From Eubacterium sp. (GTDB lineage Bacteria; Bacillota; Clostridia; Lachnospirales; Lachnospiraceae): 7,508 bases of DNA. Within the stretch, counting starts at the first letter, position 1; each line of letters begins with the position of its first letter. Position numbers and translations under genes: made by a program. The stretch covers positions 1-7,508 of the forward strand of contig JAILSA010000178.1 in assembly GCA_024697885.1 (NCBI GenBank). The letters run 5' to 3'. Below are positions 1-6,739 of this stretch, piece by piece. The notes under the pieces are model-generated. The model did not search any database. It worked only from the letters and a program-made list of their open reading frames with translations, and had not been told where the DNA came from.

Positions 1-942
<942 letters not shown>

Positions 943-983
943 TAAATTCCAAAAAACTCCTTTATATTGATTGATTGATGAGA

Positions 984-1011
984 GGGACTGCCGAGAGGTG
1001 GTCCCTTTTTT
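984..1011 (+). terminator. Rho-independent terminator of gdhA
   Basis: GGGACTGCC (984-992) pairs with GGTGGTCCC (997-1005) over 9 bp with two G-U pairs, closed by a GAGA tetraloop of the stable GNRA class, and is followed by six T (1006-1011). It lies 41 nt after the gdhA stop and should separate gdhA from the next gene. Confidence 0.93.
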
Positions 1012-1043
1012 ATCTCCCAAATAGTTGTTTTTCGCCAAAAAAT

Positions 1044-1079
1044 CCGTCTAAATGACAACTGTTGTCAGAGGCAAGACGG
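1044..1079. promoter_or_regulatory. Nested inverted repeats, candidate operator
   Basis: A perfect 7-1-7 palindrome, TGACAAC-T-GTTGTCA, occupies 1053-1067. Around it sits a second perfect inverted repeat, CCGTCT (1044-1049) and AGACGG (1074-1079). The right inner arm contains the candidate -35 hexamer, and the outer right arm ends three bases before the -10 box, so a bound dimer would block RNA polymerase. The 7-1-7 spacing is shared by Fur-family boxes among others, but the bases do not match a consensus I can name. The operator role is inferred from symmetry and position. Confidence 0.6.
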
Positions 1080-1088
1080 TGTTATAAT
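1062..1088 (+). promoter_or_regulatory. Promoter of the DUF5688-like gene
   Basis: A perfect -10 box TATAAT lies at 1083-1088. The best -35 match is TTGTCA at 1062-1067, giving a short 15-bp spacer; a poorer hexamer at 1060-1065 would give 17 bp. The predicted transcript starts near 1095, leaving a leader of about 47 nt. The short spacing and the overlapping palindrome suggest a controlled promoter. Confidence 0.7.
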
Positions 1089-1141
1089 AGAGATGCGCTT
1101 TAGAAATTTCCCGCCTGCTAGGGAAGGGAGATTTTATACTT

Positions 1142-2041
1142 ATGTTAAAAGAAGAATTTATTAAAGAGGTGGCCAAACGGCTAGAGGCGGAGTACACAAG
1201 CCGCAAAATCCAGGTCAGGCCTTATACCATGATCAAAAATAACGGGTCAAGCAAGCATGGAATTCAGATTCAAATCGAGGACTATCATGCCTGTCCCACC
1301 GTGTATTTGGACCGGGACTACGACCGGTTTGAGGCGGGATTTGACAGCCTAGAAGATGTGGTGACTAGGGTTTGTGATTCCCTAAAGGACATGTACCAGA
1401 AGGCTAAGTACCTGTCTGAGGAGGATTTTTCCTTTGAGAACTTAAAGGAAAAAATCACCTATCGACTGATTTCAACAGACTTAAACGAGGAAAAATTAAA
1501 GGAAATGCCACACCTGCCATTTTTGGATTTTTCCATTGTCTTTTATGCCCTTTTAAATCTCAAAGACCAGTCGGTGGAGAGTATTCCCATTACAAACAGC
1601 GTCATGGAGAGTTGGGGAGTTTCCACCTCAGAGCTCTTTGACTTGGCTGATGAAAATACGAGAAAACTGCTGCCGGAAAAAGTGGAACCTATGTTTGAAC
1701 TCATAGAGGAAATGGCACCGGAGGGCTTAGACTTGACAGAAATCAAAAACGAAATGCCTATTTTTGTCCTGACCAATGAGCACTGCATGTTTGGTGCCAC
1801 CTCCATCCTCTACCAGGGAGTTATGGAAAAAATGGCGGACCAGATGAAATCCAACCTCTATGTGTTGCCAAGTTCTGTCCACGAGTTGATTATTTTACCG
1901 GAGGAAGCAGACAGCGATATTGAAGATTTTAGGGAAATGATTTGTGATGTAAACACCTATCATGTGGAGCGGGAAGACTGGCTTTCCGACCACGCCTACT
2001 TCTATAATTGGGAGGAAAAAAGATTCGTTATGCCGGCCTAA
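1142..2041 (+). CDS. DUF5688-like protein of unknown function
   Basis: This 299-residue protein has no signal peptide or membrane segment and is acidic, so it is probably cytoplasmic. It resembles the DUF5688 proteins common in Lachnospiraceae: an N-terminal helical start, then NNG and a HACPTVYLD segment (from about residue 49) leading into a helix (FDSLEDVVTRVCDSL), and a C-terminal block YVLPSSVHELIILPEE (from residue 240) followed by LSDHAYFYNWEEKRF near the end. The family match is from memory of these motifs; no biochemical function is known to me. The start ATG follows GGGAG (1126-1130) at 11 nt. The gene stands alone between the gdhA terminator and the tRNA promoter, under its own promoter with a candidate operator. 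It uses CGG arginine codons, the codon read by the adjacent tRNA. The Cys51 and His residues do not form a recognisable catalytic motif. Confidence 0.85.
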   Translation: MLKEEFIKEVAKRLEAEYTSRKIQVRPYTMIKNNGSSKHGIQIQIEDYHACPTVYLDRDYDRFEAGFDSLEDVVTRVCDSLKDMYQKAKYLSEEDFSFENLKEKITYRLISTDLNEEKLKEMPHLPFLDFSIVFYALLNLKDQSVESIPITNSVMESWGVSTSELFDLADENTRKLLPEKVEPMFELIEEMAPEGLDLTEIKNEMPIFVLTNEHCMFGATSILYQGVMEKMADQMKSNLYVLPSSVHELIILPEEADSDIEDFREMICDVNTYHVEREDWLSDHAYFYNWEEKRFVMPA

Positions 2042-2046
2042 AAAAC

Positions 2047-2074
2047 TTTACAAATCCGCTTTCTGTGATATAAT
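2047..2074 (+). promoter_or_regulatory. Promoter of tRNA-Arg, probably also of hslO
   Basis: TTTACA (2047-2052) and TATAAT (2069-2074) are separated by 16 bp, and TG at 2066-2067 forms an extended -10 (TGATATAAT). The -35 box begins five bases after the upstream stop codon. Transcription would start near 2081, about four bases before the mature tRNA. Confidence 0.85.
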
Positions 2075-2084
2075 ACATAAGAAT

Positions 2085-2157
2085 GCACCTGTGGCTCAGC
2101 GGATAGAGTAGAGGCTTCCGAAGCCTTTGGTCGGGGGTTCGAATCCCTCCAGGTGCA
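2085..2157 (+). tRNA. tRNA-Arg (anticodon CCG)
   Basis: A complete 73-nt cloverleaf is visible. The acceptor arm is GCACCTG (2085-2091) with CAGGTGC (2150-2156). The D stem is GCTC/GAGT, and the anticodon stem GAGGC/GCCTT carries loop TTCCGAA with anticodon CCG at 2118-2120. The variable region is five bases, and the T arm is GGGGG-TTCGAAT-CCCTC. The discriminator base is A2157 and CCA is not encoded, so it must be added after transcription. It reads the arginine codon CGG. No terminator follows before hslO. Confidence 0.97.
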
Positions 2158-2190
2158 TTTATTTTTATATCTAAGAAAGGTGATAAGACC

Positions 2191-3087
2191 ATGTCTAATC
2201 AGGATTATATTGTCAGGGGAACGGCGGCTCAGGGACAAATTCGTTGCTTTGGAATTTCTTCAAAAAATCTGGTGGAGGAAGCCAGAAGAAGACACGATTG
2301 CTCCCCTGTTATTGCAGCTGCCTTGGGAAGACTTTTGTCCGGGGCGGCCATGATGGGTGCCATGATGAAAAATGAGGACGACCTTTTGACCCTGCAGATC
2401 GACAGCCAGGGGCCAGTAAAGTCTCTGGTGGTGACAGCGGATGCCTTTGGACATGTGAAGGGATATGCCGGCAATCCTCAGGTGGACCTGCCCCCAAAAC
2501 ATAAGGGGAAGTTAGATGTGAGCGCTGCGGTGGCTCCAGGTGTTTTGACTGTAATTAAGGATATAGGCCTCAAAGAGCCATATTCCGGTCAGGTTCAGCT
2601 GGTATCAGGAGAGATCGCAGAGGATCTGACCTATTATTTTGCCGTGTCAGAGCAGACTCCTTCCGCCGTATCCCTGGGTGTTTTGGTGGATACAGACTGC
2701 ACAATTTCCTGTGCTGGCGGCTTTATTGTACAGCTCATGCCAGGGACGGAGGATGAAATCATTGGCAAGTTGGAGGAGACCCTAAAGGAAACTCCTTCCA
2801 TTACCCAGATGTTGACCCAGGGCATGTCTATTGAGGATATTTTAAACCAGGTTCTTGGACAGTTCGACCTGGAATTGCTTGAAGAAAAAAGGGAAGTTTC
2901 CTTCCACTGTAATTGCTCTAAGGAGAGGATGACCAAGGCCCTTATAAGTTTGGGCTCTAAGGAAATTCAAAGCATTTTAGATGACGGAGAGGATGTAGAG
3001 ATGAATTGTCATTTTTGCAATTCTCACTATGTCTTTGACAGGGAGGAACTAGAGGCGATTCAGGCGGAATTAAAATCTAGACAATAA
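2191..3087 (+). CDS. hslO: Hsp33 redox-regulated chaperone
   Basis: The 298-residue product has the normal Hsp33 length. Hsp33 is a cytoplasmic holdase: under oxidation it loses zinc, forms disulfides, partly unfolds and dimerises to hold aggregating proteins. The N-terminal core opens with a DYIVRGTAAQGQIR segment and a following SGAAMMGAMMKNED helix region. The C-terminal redox switch is intact, with C240-x-C242 (HCNCSKER) and C273-x-x-C276 (CHFC), the four zinc ligands. The start ATG is preceded by AAAGGTG (2176-2182) at 8 nt, an excellent ribosome binding site. The gene begins 33 nt after tRNA-Arg with no terminator between, so it probably shares that promoter. A terminator follows 23 nt after the stop. 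Confidence 0.97.
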   Translation: MSNQDYIVRGTAAQGQIRCFGISSKNLVEEARRRHDCSPVIAAALGRLLSGAAMMGAMMKNEDDLLTLQIDSQGPVKSLVVTADAFGHVKGYAGNPQVDLPPKHKGKLDVSAAVAPGVLTVIKDIGLKEPYSGQVQLVSGEIAEDLTYYFAVSEQTPSAVSLGVLVDTDCTISCAGGFIVQLMPGTEDEIIGKLEETLKETPSITQMLTQGMSIEDILNQVLGQFDLELLEEKREVSFHCNCSKERMTKALISLGSKEIQSILDDGEDVEMNCHFCNSHYVFDREELEAIQAELKSRQ

Positions 3088-3106
3088 GTGGAAAAATTGT
3101 TATACT
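3078..3106 (+). promoter_or_regulatory. Promoter of the 3174-rluF-ligA unit
   Basis: TAGACA (3078-3083) and TATACT (3101-3106) are separated by exactly 17 bp, each hexamer one base from consensus. The -35 overlaps the end of hslO. The predicted start near 3113 lies inside the 5' arm of the hslO terminator, so the new transcript would begin with most of that hairpin. Confidence 0.6.
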
Positions 3107-3110
3107 ATTA

Positions 3111-3144
3111 TAGGCTCTCAGAGGAGTGAAGAGTCTAGTTTTTT
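3111..3144 (+). terminator. Rho-independent terminator of hslO
   Basis: TAGGCTCT (3111-3118) pairs with AGAGTCTA (3130-3137) over 8 bp with one G-U pair and an 11-nt loop, followed by G and six T (3139-3144). The stem is of moderate strength, so some readthrough into the downstream genes is likely. Confidence 0.7.
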
Positions 3145-3173
3145 GTGAATGTATATAGAAAGTTGGTTTTTTC

Positions 3174-3848
3174 ATGAAATTAAAATATAAGAAACTGGTT
3201 ATTATTATTACGGTATTGACCTTTCTTCTGGCATTTTTTATTTTGACCCTGATTCCAACAGGCGGAAGTAATACACAAAATGCAGAAGATGCTGAATTGG
3301 AACTCTGTAAGGACCAGGAGATTAACGAGTTGATTTCTTCTTACTTTGCGGCCAAAAAGACGGTAAACACAGAGACCTTGTCGGGTCTGGTCAGTGATGT
3401 CAACCGCATCAACAAGGAAAAACTGGTGGCCTTGGCAGAGTATGTGGAGGATTACCAAAATGTCCAGTGCTATACCATTCGATCTGAGGATTTGGATTCC
3501 TACCGTGTCTATGCTAAGTACAGCATGAAATTAAAGAACATTAACACCTTGGCCCCTTGTCTCAGCGCCTTTTATGTAACTACTACCTCAGAGGGCAAGT
3601 ATGTTATTTACCTAAGTGCTTTGGATGAGGTGCAGGAGGAGTTTATCCAGGCGGCCGACAAGAATGAAAATATTGTGGAGTTGAAGCAATCCGTAGAGGG
3701 AGAACTTCAGAAGGCAATTGCTGGAGACGCAAGTTTTAAGGCACTTTTTGAGAAGATGAATTCGGAAATCAAAAATGCCACCGGAGTGGATTTGGCAGTA
3801 TCTGGTGCCGCAGTTTCGGGCCCTGCTTCAGGTTCGGCAACAGAATAA
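3174..3848 (+). CDS. Membrane-anchored protein of unknown function, possibly NTF2-like extracellular domain
   Basis: This 224-residue protein starts with a basic stretch (MKLKYKK) and a single hydrophobic segment at about residues 8-28, with no lipobox cysteine. It is therefore probably an inner-anchored protein with its body outside the membrane. The body (about 45-190) alternates helices and strands: a helix INELISSYFAAKK, then YTIRSEDLDSYRVYAKYSMKL, then FYVTTTSEGKYVIYLSAL. This layout is suggestive of an NTF2-like fold, though I infer that from pattern only. The tail is low-complexity (AVSGAAVSGPASGSATE) and probably flexible. I recall similar unnamed proteins in Lachnospiraceae but no function. 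The ribosome binding site is weak (GAAAG at 3158-3162, 11 nt from ATG). The gene is first in a likely unit with rluF and ligA, 93 nt upstream of rluF. Confidence 0.85.
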   Translation: MKLKYKKLVIIITVLTFLLAFFILTLIPTGGSNTQNAEDAELELCKDQEINELISSYFAAKKTVNTETLSGLVSDVNRINKEKLVALAEYVEDYQNVQCYTIRSEDLDSYRVYAKYSMKLKNINTLAPCLSAFYVTTTSEGKYVIYLSALDEVQEEFIQAADKNENIVELKQSVEGELQKAIAGDASFKALFEKMNSEIKNATGVDLAVSGAAVSGPASGSATE

Positions 3849-3863
3849 TATAGGATTGAGTTT

Positions 3864-3921
3864 AGGCTACGCCGCTCGCCAATTCAGAGCCATGGGCTTT
3901 TGAGGATGAGCTGTGTAGCCT
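3864..3921 (+). other. Long imperfect hairpin in the rluF leader
   Basis: AGGCTACGCCGCTC (3864-3877) pairs with GAGCTGTGTAGCCT (3908-3921): 14 positions with one C/T mismatch and one G-U pair. Inside it, a second hairpin pairs TCAGAGCC (3884-3891) with GGCTTTTGA (3895-3903) around an ATG loop, with one bulged T. Only three T follow, so it is not a convincing terminator. It ends 7 nt before the AGGAGG of rluF. It may be a processing or stability element, a translation control structure or a small palindromic repeat. Confidence 0.7.
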
Positions 3922-3928
3922 TTGTGAT

Positions 3929-3944
3929 AGGAGGATTTTACTTG
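3929..3944 (+). promoter_or_regulatory. Ribosome binding site that fixes a TTG start for rluF
   Basis: AGGAGG (3929-3934) is a full Shine-Dalgarno sequence 7 nt before TTG (3942-3944). The spacing is optimal for TTG and far too long for the ATG at 3954. Confidence 0.85.
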
Positions 3945-4649
3945 GCTGAAGTCATGCGAATCAACAAATATTTAAGTAAATGTGGATATTGTTCCAGGCG
4001 AGAGGCAGACCGCCTGCTTGAAGAGGGCCAAATCCTGGTGAACGGAAAATTTCCTGAGTTGGGGCAAAAGGTTTCTTTTGAGGATGAGGTCACAGTCAAG
4101 GGGCAGATAGTCTCCCCAGTGGAGAGAGAAATTGTCATTGCCTATCACAAGCCGGCAGGGGTGGTTTCCACTCTGAGAAAAAAAGAGGAAAACACTCTGG
4201 TCAACCAGTTAAACATAGGAGAGCGGGTCTATCCTGTGGGCAGGCTTGACAAGGAGTCCACAGGTCTCATGATTTTGACCAACAATGGAGACTTAATGAA
4301 CCAGATTCTCCGAGGCAAAAATATGCATGAAAAGGAATATGTGGTCCGGGTCAATAAACCGGTGAAGAAAGAGGTTTATCAGGCCATGGAACAGGGGGTT
4401 CCTATTTTGGATACCATAACCATGCCCTGCAAAATCACAAATCGCGGGGAAAGGGAATTTCATATTATTTTGACCCAGGGTTTGAATCGGCAAATTCGAA
4501 GGATGTGCGATTATTTTGATTTGAGGGTGTTGTCCCTAAAGCGCATTCGAATTATGAATATTCACCTGGGAGATCTAAAAGAGGGAAGTTGGAGATACTT
4601 AACCCAGGAAGAATTAGGGGAATTAAAGAATAAATGCGGATTAAAGTGA
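3942..4649 (+). CDS. rluF: 23S rRNA pseudouridine synthase, RluF type
   Basis: This RsuA-family enzyme isomerises a uridine of 23S rRNA to pseudouridine; RluF acts near U2604 (E. coli numbering). An N-terminal S4 RNA-binding domain (RINKYLSKCGYCSRREAD) is followed by the catalytic domain. The motif GRLDKESTGLMILTNNGD places the catalytic Asp at residue 103. The C-terminal GLNRQIRRMCDYFD and RIRIMNI blocks match RluF better than RluB or RsuA, and the basic C-terminal tail of E. coli RluF is absent. The start is TTG at 3942: AGGAGG (3929-3934) lies 7 nt before it, whereas the in-frame ATG at 3954 is 19 nt away and ATGs at 3906 and earlier lie inside a hairpin without a binding site. The product is 235 residues. 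The stop overlaps the ligA ribosome binding site, suggesting translational coupling. Confidence 0.93.
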   Translation: MAEVMRINKYLSKCGYCSRREADRLLEEGQILVNGKFPELGQKVSFEDEVTVKGQIVSPVEREIVIAYHKPAGVVSTLRKKEENTLVNQLNIGERVYPVGRLDKESTGLMILTNNGDLMNQILRGKNMHEKEYVVRVNKPVKKEVYQAMEQGVPILDTITMPCKITNRGEREFHIILTQGLNRQIRRMCDYFDLRVLSLKRIRIMNIHLGDLKEGSWRYLTQEELGELKNKCGLK

Positions 4650-4656
4650 GGAATTT

Positions 4657-6663
4657 ATGAGAGAAAACCAATATCAGGAATTGATAAAAAAAATCAACTA
4701 TCACATGGACCTGTATTACAATCAGGACCAGCCTCAGATCAGTGATTATGAATATGATATGCTGATGCAGGAACTGAAAAAAGCGGAAAAGGAACATCCG
4801 GAGTGGGTGACTAAGGACTCTCCGAGCCAGAAAATCGGTGGGGTGGCAAAGCGAGAGGCCGGCGTCAAGGTGACTCACGATGTGCCTATGCTCTCTATTG
4901 AAGATGTGTTTGATGAGGAGGATTTGCTGGCCTGGGTGGACAAGGTTCAGGCCATGCATCCCCAGGCAATTTTTTCCGTGGAGACCAAGATTGATGGCCT
5001 GTCAGCCACCCTTCGCTATAGCCAGCGTGAGGATGGCAAACTCCACCTGGATTTGTGTGAGACCAGGGGGGATGGCATGGTGGGTGAGAATGTTACAGCC
5101 AATGCCCTTGTGATCCCTGATGTCAAACAGGTTCTGGACCTGCCCTACCCATCCCTTCAGGTAAGGGGAGAGGTTTACATGGACCACCAGGCCTTTGAAC
5201 AATTTAATGAGGCTCAGGAGGCCCAGGGCAAAAAAACAGCTGCCAACCCAAGAAACCTGGCGGCGGGAACTCTGCGCCAGCTAGACCCTTCTATCACCAG
5301 AGAGCGAGGCCTTCGCATCTTTATTTTTAATGTGCAACAGGGGCCAGAAGAACTTATGGTCAGCCACCAAAAATCCATGGAAGTAATAGAAAAAAGCGGT
5401 TTGCCTGTGGCTTTTCACAGAAGTTGTAAAAATGGTCAGGAGGTAATTGACTGCATCCATCAAATCGCCCAAATGCGGTCTGAATTGGACTATGACATTG
5501 ACGGAGCGGTGGTTAAAATAGATCAAATCAGCTACCGGGAGGATTTTCCTGGTTCTAGCAAGTATACGCCGGGCCATATTGCCTATAAATATCCACCAGA
5601 GGAGCGAGTGGTTGTTATGGACCAAATCCAGGTGGACGTGGGAAGAACGGGAAAACTTACCTTTACCGGCATAGTTTCTGACCGGGAGACAGGTAAGCCT
5701 GCCAGACTTTGCGGTACCAATGTCAGCCGGGTTACCCTCCACAACCAGGATTACATCCGCCAAATGAAAATAGGTATTGGGGGAAGTTATAAACTCTTTA
5801 AGAGTGGAGAAATTATTCCCAAACTAAACGGCTGCGTTGAGGAGCCGGCGGAGATTTTTACCGCTCCTGACAAGTGTCCTGTTTGCGGGGCACCCCTGGT
5901 TTGGGAGGAGGATACAGCGGATATCAAGTGTATCAGTTCCACCTGTCCAGCCCAGTGCGCCAGAACCATTGCCTACTTTGCATCCCTTAATTGCATGAAC
6001 ATTGTGGGACTTGGTCAAACTCTGGTGGACAGCCTTATTAAGGAGGGATATCTTCACAGCTATGCCGACATTTACGGCCTGAAAAATCATCGCCAGGAAT
6101 TAATTGAAAAGGGAATTATAGGCAAGGAAAAAAATACCGACAAGATTTTGGCGGCGATTGAGGAATCTAAGAAGAATTCTCCGGACAAGTTACTAGCAGG
6201 CCTTGGCATCCGCAACGTAGGGGTGAGAACTGCCAAGGATATTATGAAACATTTTTCTGGCATCCAGGAATTGATGGGGGCAAAGGAGGAGACCCTACAG
6301 GGAATCTCTGATATTGGCCAGGTAACAGCTCGCTGTATTATCGAATTTTTTCAGGAGGAAGAAAATCAAAAGATTATGGGTGAGCTAGAGGCCTATGGTC
6401 TCAACATGCAGGTGGAAGAAGAGGAAGTAAACTCCCAGGTTTTCCTTGGAAAAACCCTGGTGGTCACCGGCACCCTGTCCCAAATGAGCCGCAAGGAAGC
6501 GGTGGAATTAATTGAAAAAAATGGAGGCAAGGCCAGTTCCAGTGTCAGCAAGAAAACCTCCATGGTTCTTGCGGGAGAGGCCGCAGGATCCAAATTAGAT
6601 AAGGCAATCCAGTTAAATGTCCCAGTGATTTCCGAGGAAGAATTCCTGGAAATGATTAGATGA
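4657..6663 (+). CDS. ligA: NAD-dependent DNA ligase LigA
   Basis: The 668-residue protein is full length for LigA, which seals nicks in DNA replication and repair using NAD+. Domains run in the standard order. Domain Ia has ISDYEYDML. The adenylation domain has the nucleophile K111 in TKIDG, then TRGDG, AANPRNLAAGTLRQLD, DIDGAVVKID (D282, K287) and AYKYPPEE (K311). The OB fold includes GRTGKLTF and GTNVSRVTLHN. The zinc finger has C407, C410, C425 and C430. Helix-hairpin-helix repeats follow at about 490-580 (GLGIRNVGVRTA, GISDIGQVTA), and a C-terminal BRCT domain from about 592. Several positions differ from the textbook forms: TPGHIAYKYPP where many ligases have APRWAIAYKFP, and IGIGGSYKLFKSGEIIPK where most have a DxGD motif before GDIIPK. 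All catalytic residues are kept. The start ATG is 7 nt after the rluF stop, with TGAGGA across that stop as its ribosome binding site. No clear terminator follows. Confidence 0.98.
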   Translation: MRENQYQELIKKINYHMDLYYNQDQPQISDYEYDMLMQELKKAEKEHPEWVTKDSPSQKIGGVAKREAGVKVTHDVPMLSIEDVFDEEDLLAWVDKVQAMHPQAIFSVETKIDGLSATLRYSQREDGKLHLDLCETRGDGMVGENVTANALVIPDVKQVLDLPYPSLQVRGEVYMDHQAFEQFNEAQEAQGKKTAANPRNLAAGTLRQLDPSITRERGLRIFIFNVQQGPEELMVSHQKSMEVIEKSGLPVAFHRSCKNGQEVIDCIHQIAQMRSELDYDIDGAVVKIDQISYREDFPGSSKYTPGHIAYKYPPEERVVVMDQIQVDVGRTGKLTFTGIVSDRETGKPARLCGTNVSRVTLHNQDYIRQMKIGIGGSYKLFKSGEIIPKLNGCVEEPAEIFTAPDKCPVCGAPLVWEEDTADIKCISSTCPAQCARTIAYFASLNCMNIVGLGQTLVDSLIKEGYLHSYADIYGLKNHRQELIEKGIIGKEKNTDKILAAIEESKKNSPDKLLAGLGIRNVGVRTAKDIMKHFSGIQELMGAKEETLQGISDIGQVTARCIIEFFQEEENQKIMGELEAYGLNMQVEEEEVNSQVFLGKTLVVTGTLSQMSRKEAVELIEKNGGKASSSVSKKTSMVLAGEAAGSKLDKAIQLNVPVISEEEFLEMIR

Positions 6664-6704
6664 CAATTTTTTCCTATAAGATATGGTCATATTGCATAAA
6701 AATA

Positions 6705-6733
6705 TTGAATTTTCGCTGATTTTATAGTATGAT
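6705..6733 (+). promoter_or_regulatory. Promoter downstream of ligA
   Basis: TTGAAT (6705-6710) and TATGAT (6728-6733) are separated by 17 bp, with a start expected near 6740. It is the only good plus-strand promoter I can see between ligA and the gene at 7013. Confidence 0.6.
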
Positions 6734-6739
6734 ATATAT

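Noticed and set aside
2085..2157. tRNA gene used as an integration site
   Set aside because: No integrase, no repeat of the tRNA 3' end in the window, and hslO follows directly with normal spacing.
3900..3941. Upstream in-frame ATG starts for rluF (3900, 3906)
   Set aside because: They fall in the 58-nt hairpin, lack a ribosome binding site, and add residues before the conserved family N-terminus. TTG at 3942 has an ideal AGGAGG.
4552..4959. Antisense frame (135 codons) across the rluF-ligA junction
   Set aside because: It spans two confidently identified plus-strand genes and has no ribosome binding site or family resemblance.
6664..6715. Terminator directly after ligA
   Set aside because: A T-run follows the stop codon and small AT-only hairpins can be drawn, but there is no GC-containing stem before a T-run. 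I cannot support a terminator.
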